Source: Diplosphaera chodatii
Taxonomy: Eukaryota > Chlorophyta > Trebouxiophyceae > Prasiolales > Stichococcaceae
Direction of reading: 5' to 3'
NCBI GenBank assembly: GCA_032358165.1
Contig: JAALGY010000014.1
Coordinates: forward strand, 558,001-622,000
DNA: 64,000 nt
Shown here piece by piece: positions 35,247-46,770 of this stretch; the stretch's first letter is position 1; every line of letters begins with the position of its first letter. Under the pieces are notes generated by a model. That model did no database searches. It saw nothing but the letters and a program-made list of their open reading frames with translations, and was not told the origin of the DNA. The position numbers were made by a program, and so were the translations under genes.

Positions 35247-36210
35247 CTGTTCAGTTGGGGCAACCAGCAGGCTGACCAATGGTCCGACATCCTTGTGAAG
35301 GCTTGCCGCGTCATCACCACCGGTAAAGATCGCCTCACAAACGAGTTGTGGTGCAAGAAGTTGATTGATGAACGCCTCGAAACTCACGATGACCTTTTCG
35401 AAACTCCTTTTGCTGTGTAGTACACAACTTCGCAACGGGTGAACCCCCAAGCAGCAGCATTTTGGCCATCTGCTTACCAGTGTTTACAAATTCGACAGTC
35501 CAGGGGGTGAGTTCCTTCCTTGGCCGACTCTGAATGGAAAGCCGGGCTCTGACTGGAGGGCTACTGTGTGCTTTTTTGATGGTGCTGCATTGGTCGCAAT
35601 GCCTGTACCGGTATGTCACATCCAATCGACAGGGTGCACTGGTTCCTGTTTGCAGATCGAAATTGAGGCTGGATTGTACTCATACACCAGCGACTATCAG
35701 AACTTGATGGTTGGTGGTGTCGACTCTGAAATCCACGTCTCACGCTCATTGTAGAGTTGAATGAGTTGAATGATACTCATGCTTGGGCTGGCGGAATCGC
35801 TGGAAACACAATGTTTGACAAACTCTTGCAACCTTCATGGATGCCTTGCGCTGAAATCCCTCAATGCAACTTTCAGGTTTGATGCTCTTGCGGCACAGGA
35901 GCAGATCGAAGCTGGTGCACAAGCTGAGATCGTGGCATCCTTCCGACGTACTTCGCTGCTCAATCAGACCTCACCTGCTATGGTGCGATCGGATTTTATG
36001 GACGCTCTTCATCATGCGTCGCTCCAGCTAACCGTTTGTGGGCATGTGCAAAACTACGACTCGCGCATCCCACCAAACTCACTTGGTGGGGTCTTTCCAC
36101 AGGATGGTTTCTGCCAAATCTACAAGATGACTGGCACAAAGCACACAGCAGAGCGCGTCAAGGATGTCATGATGTTCATTGACCAGTTGTGGAACATCGA
36201 CCTGGCATAG
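35247..36210 (+). CDS. unknown protein in AT-richer island, very short introns (5' partial)
   Basis: Four exons join in phase: 35247-35416 (LFSWGNQQADQWSDILVKAC), 35481-35610 (YKFDSPGGEFLPWPTLNGK), 35656-35750 (IEIEAGLYSYTSDYQNLMV) and 35877-36210 (FDALAAQEQIEAGAQAEIV to MMFIDQLWNIDLA, then stop). The introns are 64, 45 and 126 nt, shorter than almost all others in this window. Codon choice is also different, with many GAA, AAA, TTG and CAA codons. I do not recognise the family. The 126-nt intron is itself open in one frame and protein-like (HAWAGGIAGNTMFDKLLQP), so it may instead be coding sequence displaced by two compensating frameshifts. That would make this a pseudogene. The upstream end is unresolved. 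Foreign origin is possible but unproven. Confidence 0.5.
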
Positions 36211-37091
36211 GTCAGCGCAATACCTTCCTCTTGCACGCAGCTTTGAGGCTTGCATGCTCATTCACACCAAGTAGAAGAATGCAGGCAAGCATGCCGCATG
36301 CAAGTGATGTATGGCAAGTTGACAAGCATACTCTAGCGTTTCAGCTAAAGAATAATCAATCCCAAACAACCCTTCGATGACAGGTGCAGGACCGTCAAGG
36401 CTGTGCCAAACACGCTGATATCCATGAGGAATAGCGTCACACAGCACTGCGGCGACCTGCTTGTGGCCCTCCTCAGCAGCATCTCAACTGGAGCGCTGCT
36501 GCCGAAACCATGCTGTGCTGTGGTGTGCAGATGGACCCTGTTGTTTCATACCCTCAGATGCCATCGGTAACAGTGCTACCATCGTGCAGCGACACCCAAC
36601 AGTCTTACAAACAGCAGCTTATCATTGGCGGTGGGCTCCTGGCCAGGCGTGGGCTTCTGGCACTGTATAGTAGCGAATGCAGGCAGCAACTGATCGATCT
36701 GGATGACACAGGCCAATTGCTGCAGGGTTGTGTAGGACCCTGTATTGCGGCTGTAAGTTGGCACAGGTTTGTTGTAGGTGTTGCAGGATGTCAGGCTGAG
36801 TGCTGGTCTTATGTATATCAGCTGACCTGGGGCTGACGTGCCAGCTCCCAGAGGTGCAGACGTCAGCGTTAGATGTTTCTTGAGCGTGATAGGCTACGGG
36901 AGTATTGATAGAAGTGTTTGACATCCAGCACCTTTGGTGAGCAGTTCTTCAACCCGAGAGGCAGTCGGACTGATGGCTACGATTGGTGTACATGGTCCTG
37001 CTGACTGACCTTGGTGCATTGCAACATGTTGTCGACTACTTCACCCCAGCACATGTCAATGAGGAGCAGGGACGACACTCTACGTTGGTTA
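36211..37091. other. intergenic region with possible coding remnants
   Basis: There is no supported gene. The minus strand at 36.38-36.49 kb reads AAEEGHKQVAAVL, which resembles an ankyrin helix pair. The plus strand at 36.93-36.99 kb reads FGEQFFNPRGSRTDGYDW, and near 37.03 kb LQHVVDYFTPAHVNEEQG. These short protein-like pieces without joins may be remnants of the same unusual material as the gene just upstream. Confidence 0.3.
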
Positions 37092-39811
37092 TCAAGAATG
37101 AACTGCACGCAGTACCACCTGTGCGCGCCCCGCCGCCGCGTCACGGTAGTACCCCGCCCGCAGTGGGTCCAGCGCAGTCAGCTGCTCGTACAGCTGCCCA
37201 AGCGCCCACCCTGTTGCTGCCTGGCTTGCCACTGTCGGACTCGTCCGGCCAACAATGGCGCTTGGCTCTGCTGTGCTGCTGCTACTGCTGCTGCTGGTGG
37301 TAAGGCCGCCATGAGTGCCACTGAGACTGCTATCCTCGGCTGCATTGCTGTCCACTGGCAATGCACCTGCTGCTGCATCCAATGGTCGCTGCTGTGTTGC
37401 GGCAAGTGACGTGCTGGCGCCGTGGTGCTCTTGCACATGTGCGCGAGGGTTGGGCAGCCCTGCAGCAGCCGCGGCCTCGCACACGCGTGCGATTGTCAGC
37501 ACCGGCCACTTGACCTCGGGCTCCTCCTGCAGAAAGTGCAAAAGGACAGATCTGCAGATGTCAGCTTTCTAGCGACCCAGGGGGCTGCCGTGATCACCAG
37601 TGGATATGCGCGCAGATGCCGCGACACTGAAACTGATATAACCTCGTCAGGGCAGTGCACATGTGCCTTCTGGTTTGTTCTGACCTACAGCCAAGGGTCT
37701 TGCTGCCGCAGGTCAGCTGTGCACGCCGGAGCCAGGAGCATCCATGCTCACCCGCATCAGCCGCTCGCACATGGCCGCCTCGGCCCGCAGGCGGCTGTGC
37801 AGTGCGCCCAGCGCATCGCGCGTAGCTGGGCTGACATCTGAGCCCTCCGCCGAGCATGCCGCAGCGTCTCCCGCGCTGCCAGCGGCATCAGGGACGTCGC
37901 CGCTGCTGTGGGCGTCGCTGCCTGCGGCGATGCCAGCCGCGGCCAGGCAGCTGCCCAGCAGCCAGCGGTGGTACAGCCACCCGCTCTGGTCCCTCGGCTC
38001 TGTCCAGAGCGCCTGTCACACACCACACAGTGCTCCACACCACAGGCTCTCAGATGCAGGGCTCTACTACCGTGCACCTCTGCTTCGAGACTGCTGCAGA
38101 GCGCCCCCCTGAGGTCCGGGGGACTGTCAGCTGAGGTTGGCCAGTGGCACGGGGTCATGTCTTCTGGGCTTCTCAGCCTGATGGACTACCAGACATCGTC
38201 CACAGGGCCTCACATCCTGCCGCACCTGATGGACCAGGCCGAACTCCCTGTCTAGCTCCTCCTGAGGCACGCGCCCCGCTGCGGGCATGGCAACGCTGCC
38301 GCCGCCACCCATCATCTGTGCCAATGTTGGCACCGGAGCCGGCGTTGCCGCAGCCTACATAAGGGGCAGCAGAACATGAACATGGCTTGATATCCGCTCA
38401 ACCTGTCGGGCTGGCACCTGCGGCAGCAATCCATCTGCAGCAATTTTACAGGACATACTCCAGACATGCACAGCAGACACTTGGCAAAGCCAGGCGCTGA
38501 CATCAGCGAAAAGATGAAGCCCTGCAGGCCACGGAACGCACCGCCAGTAGCGCAGAGCGGGCGTGCCATGCGGAGTAGTTGCTGAAGTTCTCCTTCAGCT
38601 TGGCTGTGGTGTAGTCAAGGCACTCCTGTGGTGGCTGTTCAGCCCTGCGCACTATCCACCGCCAGTACGCCCAGCCGTGAAAATTACGGTCGTCTGCGTA
38701 TAAGAGCCTGCAGAACAGCGTCACAGGAGGCATCAGCCTGTCTCAGAAGGTGTGCTCCTTGATGAGGTCATCAAGTGCCAAGCCTGCAGGTGTCTGCGAG
38801 CAGTTGTGACCTGCACTCGGCACCATCGGACAAGGACGCATAAATCACCGCAGACACGTCGTCATCCTTGGCAAGCAGGCAACCGAGACACACGCATCAG
38901 CTTCAGCAGCTTGGGCAAAATTGCAGCTGCCTAGCAGTCACAACTAGACCGCATCCTTGCGCGACGCATTTGAGTTTGGCAACCACCATACAGGGCTGGG
39001 TGCTCACTTGTTCACGAGCTTCAGCTCCGCCTGGAGGTCCGCTGCGCCATGCTCCACGACCCAGCCGCGGTGGTGCCACGCTGCATACGACTTGGGATTC
39101 GCCCTCAGCCCCTTCTCTGTCAGGTCCAACTCAGCTTGCACCGCCGCACGCGCTGCCTCGCTGCTGGCATCCTCCAGCACAGGAAGCAGCGCCTCGCGCC
39201 TGAGGCGCACAACCGCACAAAGTCAGACACGCCGCCTGGGCATGCCCGACTGGACACACAACGCGGCGGTCCCGAAGTGCCGCAGCCATGAAAGAAATCT
39301 GCAAGGCGCTGCCCTGCGGACGCTGGCATGATACATAGGTTTCACGGCACCGCGAGCATAGCACAAACGTGGCGATCAGCAGTGAAGTGTGACGCACCGG
39401 TAGTTCCAGACGGTGTACACCTCCGGATTGAGGCACAGAAGGTTCGCGGAGAGCGCCATCGACTCAGCATCATAGCGTTTTTCCGCACGCCGACCAAGCA
39501 CCGCTGCCATGAGCTGACCGAACAGAGCCGCCTGCAGAGTTCATCGACGGCACTGGGACGCCTCATGTTGGAGACTTTTGCACCTACACGGGAGGGCCCT
39601 GCGCCTGGCGCACATGCGTCACGAGGTACGTCAGAAGCACGCAACTCGAGCCCGATGTCAGCCAATACTTGCAGTATAGGGTATATGTGTAGCGTTTGCT
39701 GCATGTCTGCCCTGACTTGCCATCCTTCCTGGACCGTACCTTCTGCTGCTGTTTTCGGATCTTCTCGGGGTCCTGTGGAGCGTCATGCTTTTCTCTCGGT
39801 CGCCCGTGCAT
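37092..39811 (-). CDS. RABGGTA: Rab geranylgeranyltransferase subunit alpha
   Basis: Alpha subunit of type II geranylgeranyltransferase, which with the beta subunit and Rab escort protein prenylates Rab GTPases. The start ATG at 39811 gives MHGRPREKHDAPQDPEKIR, the family N terminus. Exons: 39811-39740, 39531-39398 (SANLLCLNPEVYTVWNYR), 39200-39008 (GLRANPKSYAAWHHRGWVV), then ADDRNFHGWAYWRWIV with NFSNYSAWHARSALL, EELDREFGLVHQ, PRDQSGWLYHRWLLGS, EPEVKWPVLTIARV and YEQLTALDPLRAGYYRD, stop near 37092. These are the prenyltransferase alpha repeats (N-P-x-x-Y-x-x-W-x-x-R). The protein ends where the animal enzyme would continue into leucine-rich repeats, so those are absent, as in yeast. A low-complexity Ser/Ala/Thr insertion sits before the last repeat, and an Ala/Gly/Asp-rich insertion follows WLLGS. 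Confidence 0.95.
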
Positions 39812-40401
39812 CGTGCAGGCTGACACTGTCTCGGTCTATATCGTCCACTTTCCTTGCAGGCGATGCGAGCAGCTGGTCCACTGCAGGTCTGCAGCGATGC
39901 ATTCGACAAGGTTACAACCATGCAGTTATTTTCACTGCAGGGTGGCAGAGCAGTAACGTGACTGGGTGTATGCTGTTGCTTGGGATGACATCCACCGTCA
40001 TGGTTGCGGCGTTGAAACCAGATTGAAAGTAGTCAGATCAACACAGCAACTAGTGAAACCAAAGCAAAGTCAATGAAAGCGCTGCACTGCATGCTGCGCA
40101 AGATGCACGGGCCAGCGAAAACCTTGTACAAATATGAAGCTGAATCGCAGGAGCTGAGCAATGCGAAGGGTTCATAGCTCTTGCTTGCGGCATCCCACAT
40201 CCCGGTATTTCAGGCTCCCCTTCAATCCGCTTGCTATTGCCGTGAGGACACCGGCCTTGCCAGCCGCCAGCACTCCCAGCTTTTCGAGGTGCCATAACTA
40301 CTGTAGCGCTCCTGGCAGCGCCAGTACAAGGCCTTGCACTGGCGCAGGATAGTCTGGTCAGACGCTGCGCACAGCCATTGCTGTCGATGCTGCAGCTGCC
40401 T
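39812..40401. other. intergenic region, no gene seen
   Basis: About 590 bp between the start of the RabGGTase alpha gene and the 3' end of the receptor-like kinase gene, both on the minus strand. It must contain the RabGGTase promoter and the kinase 3' UTR. Open frames here are long but have no convincing protein character. Confidence 0.4.
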
Positions 40402-43400
40402 TCACTCCTCGTCGTGCCGCCCGGTCTGGGAGGCGCTGTCCCCGAGCGTGGACTCATCAGTGACGCTTGCAGCCTAGAGGCAGGATAAGAATGTGCTCCA
40501 GGGCATGCACTGTAGCACATAACAAAGGCCCACTCTACGAATGCAATGCGGCCTTGACATGCTGAAGCTGGAGACAAGTAGGGTGTGCTGCATCGCATGG
40601 ATGCCAGCTGAGGCAGCTCTGATCTCAAACTCACCTGGGAGGTGCGCATGAAGGTGTCTGCCGAAACCCGGCTGTCTTCCTCTGACGACCTGCTGGCCTC
40701 TGCCCTCAATGAGCCCTGCACATCAGATGGGTTCGCAGTATGGCCACATGACCACATTGCTGACGTGCCACACATAATACGCTTGATGGGCCACACATTA
40801 CACAATTTCGTGCCCACGCACTGGCTGGCCGCAATGCTGTGCTGTGTGATAAACCTGACACTGCAGACCAAGACGGAGTTGGAGTATAAGGCTGCGCACC
40901 TCGGCGGTTGGGCCCATGGCAGCTGTGGGGCTGCTGCCGTGCAGGCCGAAGGGCTGCTGCTGCGGGCCGGGGGCGCTGGACTGGCGGCCGGCGCCAAAGA
41001 CGCTCAGGCCGCGCTGCGCCCCGCCCGCGCCCGGGTAGCTGGACTGCTTGCCCGCCGCCTGCAGCACATGGTCAGCAGCTTGATTTCAAGAAGGCGTTCG
41101 CGTGTGTCCGTGTTGTGTCATGTTGCGATGAAGCTGCCTGCAGAGCCGCTGGTTTAGGTGGACGCCGTGGCCAGCTTCAGTTGGTGGTTGGGGCAGGTGT
41201 GCTCACAGGAGCCTCAAGCGTGGCATGCCCAACCTGCGTGCGACCACTACGCCTGCTATCAACGCGTTTGCTTCGACGCACCTGCAGCGAGAGGCCGCGC
41301 TGCTGCGCCAGGTCGGCTGCCACCGGGTCCCGCAGCCCGGTCAGGCTGATGCTGCGCACAGAGTCCCCCGCCGGCGACGCCGCCATCGCGGCCTCCGCCT
41401 CCTCCCGGCTGTGGGGCGCCGCCGCTATCCGCTTCACCTGCCGGGTTGCAAGGCACAGGTGTGAGGCGCAGGCTTTGCCACTGCAGCAGCAGGTGTTGAA
41501 TGAGGCGAGGAATGACAGCGTGGAGCTTGGATGTGATGATGTGCCGCTGGAGGCGGTCATGTCTGGAACAGGTCGCAGGCCTCACCAGCTCCTCGGCGGA
41601 GGGCCGCTGGGCGGGGTCGCTGTTCATGCAGTCCGCCAGCATCGCGCGGATGTCCTCGGGGCACTCTGCCGGCGCGTGCACATCGCGCAGGTAGCCGCGC
41701 ATCGGAATGTCGCGCGTGCAGATCTCCCATAGGCACACGCCGAAGCTGAAGCAGTCCGCCTGCAGTTGCACAGCATTGGGGGTGGGCGTTTGCGTTGCGC
41801 AATGTGAGAGGGATGCGAGCAGGCGCCAGCAAGGATGACCCTGTGACATCATTGATACGTTCGTATCTGTCAGAGCATAATCAGCATCGTCGCACCTTCT
41901 CTGTACAGCGATCACCCATGAGCAGCTCTGGTGCCGCATACACAAACCTGCAGCATGCGTACAGACGAATCAGCTCATGACATCACAGTGTGCAGCAAGG
42001 TCGTGCGCTACATGCAGAGTGCCCACGACCAAAGCTCACGACATCACACTCACGTGCCAACAGTGGCAAGGCTGGACTGCAGGTCTGTCAGCGTGATCTT
42101 CGCCAGGCCCACATCGCCAATCTTGGCGGTGGTGCCGCCCTTGCTCAGCAGAATGTTGCTGGTCTTCAGGTCCCTGCACGATGTGGAGGCGTGCAGGACA
42201 TCAGGATAACTGTACATCAAGGCACAGACCCTGAAAAGCGTCAGAGTAGGGACACTGTCCCATGATTGCATGCTCATGACCGACTGGAGCCCGGAAGGTA
42301 TGTGCTGGGATGCTCGATGCCAGATGGCGCTAAGTGACATGTAGCCGTCCATGGCCAAAGTTGCCCTGTTGCAGCATGGTTGCAGCAAGCACAGGGCGCT
42401 GTGGAGCACCTGTGGGTCACGCCGCTGGAGTGCAGGAAGTGCAGCCCGTGCGCGATGTCCAGCGCCAGGGCGCGGCCCTTGCCCCACCACGAGTACTCGC
42501 CCGTCTCATCCGCTGACAGCGCGTGCCGCAGGTCGCCGCCTGTGGCGTGAAGACATAAACAGAGGTCAGCACGGGATCACTACCAGAAGGGTGCACGCTG
42601 TCGTGTATCTGTTCAATGCTTAACCCAGCTCGGCCTATACTTACCCCGGCGCACCAAGCATCTGCGTCTTGACACTGTGCTAGAAGATAGTCCTGATGGT
42701 GCTATATCGGATATACCAGACAATCTGCGCGAGGATAGCGCACCCTCCATGAGCTCCATGACGAGCATGATGTTGGCGGGGTTGCGCAGGCAGGCGCCGT
42801 AGAAGTTGACGATGTTGGGCTGGAAGGACACGCGCCCCAGGATGGCGATCTCCTTGCGGAACTGCCGGATGAGCTGCGGGTCCTTCAGGTTGCCCAGCTG
42901 CTTGACCGCCACCTCGTGCACCCCACGCCGCACGCCCTTGTACACCTGCAGGTGCGGGGCGAGTCTGTGAGCCAAAGCCATTGGATTGACGTGAGCCAGG
43001 ATCAGGGTTTGGTCCTGAGAGCCTACGACGCAGCTTTTGTAGGCGCCATCGTGAGCTGCACCAGCATTGCAAGACCAGCAGCCGAGGCGAGGCTGCAAGT
43101 GACAGCAACAGGGTCTGCACAGCAGATGGCGGGCACGCCACCAGGACAGTAATCATAAGGTGAGCTCACCCTGCCAAAGGCGCCCTCGCCAAGCACCACC
43201 TTCTTGCCCTCGGCATCCCGGCAGATCTCGATCTCTGCTGGATCGAGCTCGCCCGCAACAAACGGTCCGCTGCTGGATGCCTGCAGACACAGTCAGTTGC
43301 AACATGAAGCCACATGGCATGATGACACGGCGCATCATGGCCAGCAGCACCCAACACTTGAGTAGCCCATGTCCTCAGTTCCTGAGTTGCAGTGCTGCCC

Positions 43401-46400
43401 CCGTTCTCGATGGCTGTTCAGGAGCGCAGCTGACCACCAAGTTCAGCAATTTGCACATGCATGACAGCGAACCCGCACCCGCTCGCCGCCAGTCCGGCTG
43501 CGGGGGCTGTCTCCCGAGCCAGCTGCCGACACGAGGCTGCTGCCCAGCAGGGACGGCGTCACATCGCTGTTTCGCCCGCTCTGGTTTGCCGTATCGTTTG
43601 CAAACAGCCTGCAACATCATGCGGGGGCAGTCAGCAGGTCACCTCCCCACAGTCAGCCACCGATTCTGAGGGTGATTCCACGTGCTGGCGGGATAGCATT
43701 TCAGCAGGCCTTCATGAGCCATCAGCGCTCATAGAGCGTTTGGCAGCAGCTACACCGTACGCACTGGTTTGCGCGGTGCAGCGAAGGGAACTGGTCCACA
43801 CGCCCTAGCGGGCTGTCGTGTTGCATCCCGCGATTTGCTGCTACAGGCTCCACAACACCAGAGTCGCTTGCATCCCACCGCCATGCTTTTGGCCTGTGTG
43901 CATGGAGCCAAATTGAAGTAGTTACTTCAAGCCCGCTTGCAGGGACATTACAATGCCTGCTCACAGCAAACTTGCAGGCTCATGGGCTGCGATTTTGATA
44001 CAAGCATTGGGGCGAGGGGACATGTCTTGGGGCAATGCCTTGCACATGCAGAGGGCATGGCAAGGTAAGGATGTACCCGATGCCGCTTTCGCTGCTGGAC
44101 GGGCTACCATCTTCGCTGCTGGAGGCCGTATGCTTGCCCAGCTCTGACGCATGCCGTCGCCGCCGCAGAAGCAGGAAGCCTGCAACGGCACCACGTCATG
44201 TTCACGTAGAGCTATACAAATACCCCGTCGATACCAGCAGCCGTATGGTGTGTACGTCACGCAGTGTTGCCACTTTTGGTTGCATGACGCACCAGCAATG
44301 ACTGCCGCCAGCAACAGAAGACCAGCAATGGCCCCGACGATGGCACCCACTATGGTGCCTGTGTTCGATCCGCTGCCCTTTGGCTGGATGCCGCCTGTGC
44401 CACTGAGGGGCCCCTCGTTGGCCCTGCACAATGCCCAATTCCCCTTGAGAGTTGTGCAGAAGCTGCTACTCAATCTCCTGCAAGCGCTGGGTAGGCGGCA
44501 GGACAGGCAGCAGATGGGGTGCAGTGCTGTTCAGCAGATCGGATATCTGCTGCTGACACTTCCCCTGTCAGCACTCCAAATCGTGCTGCCACATGACGAC
44601 GCACCCGAGGCCGCCCACAAAATCTGCACCAGGCCCAAGCTCTGGCGTGGGAGCCGCCTTCTCCTCTGTTGCAGACCCCGGCGAAGGCACCTTGGGCTTT
44701 GGCAGCGCTGGTGGCGCGGTGGAACTGGTGTTGGGGTTGAACACTTCTGAGTAGTCCCCATTGTCAGAGCGCTGCAGGATCAATGTGCACACATTATGAG
44801 CAAATTGCCTCTGTCTGCCACCCTTGAGCATGCAAACTTTTGACTGGTGACTCCTCAAAATACTGCATGGCCATGAGGCAACTTGCCTCGCTACTGTGTG
44901 TGCAGTATAACAGATGCAGAGCACAGCAATGCATGAACATGTTCCGCTCCACACAGCTCACCCGATACAGCTCACTGCTCTGGAACTTGCCAACTAACGC
45001 CACGCCATAGTACTGGCTGGTGGCTGTGAAATTGCGATATGTGTACGCAACCCCGATGCCACCATCGCCGTTGATGACATATAGCTGCTGCGCATTGGCC
45101 TGCAGGGCAACAAAAGGCATAGTGTGACGAACGCAGCTGCTGTGCAAATGTGCAGTGTCACATGCACAACACCGGCTGCGGTGTGCACATAACAGGGTGC
45201 CCAGTGTCTGCTGGGAGCTACCTGATTCAGAGTGCGGTTCCAAAAGTCGGCCATGTTGTTGCCACGCAGTGGATCCATGCCCGTCCACACATCAATGATG
45301 ACTGGGTTGGACGGACTGCCTAGTGGCGCCCGGTTCACAGCTGCAGGCGGCCCGCCCGCCATAAGCCGCCGCGCCAGCCTGCAGCATCACAACGACAGCA
45401 TGAGCGCCGCCCCTTAGAAGCATTGCACGACTCCACAACACCGACAGCTGCAGCGAGCGTTCGAGTCAGAGCACAATAGCGGCAAAATGCAGGACATCAC
45501 ATGCGCATGGATGGTGTGATCAATTTTTGGGCATTTTTCCTCTTTGCTCATGAACTAAGCTCACTACAAGTTCATAGATCATTTCTACCAAAGAGATGAG
45601 CCGACACCCAGTGCACGGAGCTTGGGCCACACGCAGCACTGCAGCTCACCTGCGGCCTGTGGGACCGGGCGGCGAGGGCGCATGCGGCGAGAGCTCCTTG
45701 CCATTGGGCGCGCGCCCATGTTCGACGTGCCCATCAGGCGCGAAGTTGGAGATGTTGACGTAGAACACCGGGTTTGAAGGCAGCGCGTTGAACACAGTCG
45801 TCAGCGTCAGCAGCACCACGTTCTGCTTGTCCACGGTGAATGGGTCCAGGTTCTTGCCGGTGAGCTCGATGATGGTGGAGGCGCCGCCATACTCCCCTTG
45901 GCTAGCAAGGAATGAGCGCGAGATGGCGCGCTCCGACAGCACCACCAGCGATGCGTCCTGGAAGCCATACTCCACGGTCACCAACTGCTGAAGGTAAGCG
46001 GTCTGGTTGAACACGGTGCCCAGCGTCAGATTGGTGCGCGCGCCCAGGCCCTCCTTCTGATACATCACCACCTGCTCGTCCACCGCCCGCATGCTGGCGC
46101 GCAGAAAGGATCCCACCGGACCAAAGTTGGTGGCAGGCCGCACGGTGTAATTGGTCCACCGAACCTCCACCCCCAGCGGCTTGAAGTAGTTCTCAAAGGC
46201 GCGGTGCCAGGCGCGCTCCATGTCTGGCCGATTTTTGATGACGTACGGACCCACAATCCGGTGCACGGCGCTCATCACCGGCTCATAGCCGGCGGGAATG
46301 GGGAAGTCGTCAGGGTTGTTGTAGCTTCTCCCTGTCTGGGTGAAGTTGGACATGTCTGTGCCATCGAGGGTTATGTCGCCACCCTGCTGTGCGGCAGCGG

Positions 46401-46770
46401 CCGCCTGCTGTGCAGCCTGGCTCTGCTGCGGTGGCGCAGACCGCTGCTGCAGCAGGCGCCGCTGAGCCGCCATGCCGCCCGTCCATGCCGTCCAAAGAGG
46501 CTGGCTGTGCTGCACATCCACCCCGCGGCTGCTACCAACATCTGAGCTGCTGTGCAGGGGCGGCACTGCCGCCACCGCTGCCAGGGCTGCCGCTGTGAGC
46601 AGCAGCGCTGCGGCACAGCTCTGCCATGCTGCACGCTGCCGGCGGCTGCGCCGCTGACAGCCGTGACTACTGAGACCGCCTAGGGGCGCATGCAGACAAT
46701 CTGCAGCTGTGACTGACGGCAGGGTGCCCAGCCCTTCAGCATCGTGCTGTGTCATGGGTGGATGGAGCAT
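40402..46770 (-). CDS. single-pass receptor-like protein kinase (TKL class)
   Basis: Predicted type I membrane receptor kinase. ATG 46770; a basic stretch then SCAALLLTAAALAAVAAV (signal peptide or anchor). The large first exon (to about 45651) and later exons (RLMAGGPPAAVNRAPLGSP; QQLYVINGDGGIGVAYTY; SDNGDYSEVFNPN) form an ectodomain of unknown family with at least seven N-x-S/T sequons. The transmembrane helix is GAIVGAIAGLLLLAAVIAG, and the next exon gives FLLLRRRRHASELGK, a good stop-transfer. The kinase follows: GEGAFGRV loop (43.2 kb), HEVAVKQL lysine, HRDLKTSNILL catalytic loop, KIGDVGLAKI (DVG instead of DFG, at 42107-42115), YAAPELLMG, and DCFSFGVCLWEICTRDIP. A Ser/Gln-rich tail ends ASQTGRHDEE at the stop, 40402-40404. 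All splice joins I checked from the ectodomain to the tail keep phase, so this is one gene. The ligand is unknown. Confidence 0.85.

Noticed and set aside
36380..36490. An ankyrin-like helix (AAEEGHKQVAAVL) on the minus strand.
   Set aside because: A single short match with no neighbouring repeats and no splice-supported context.
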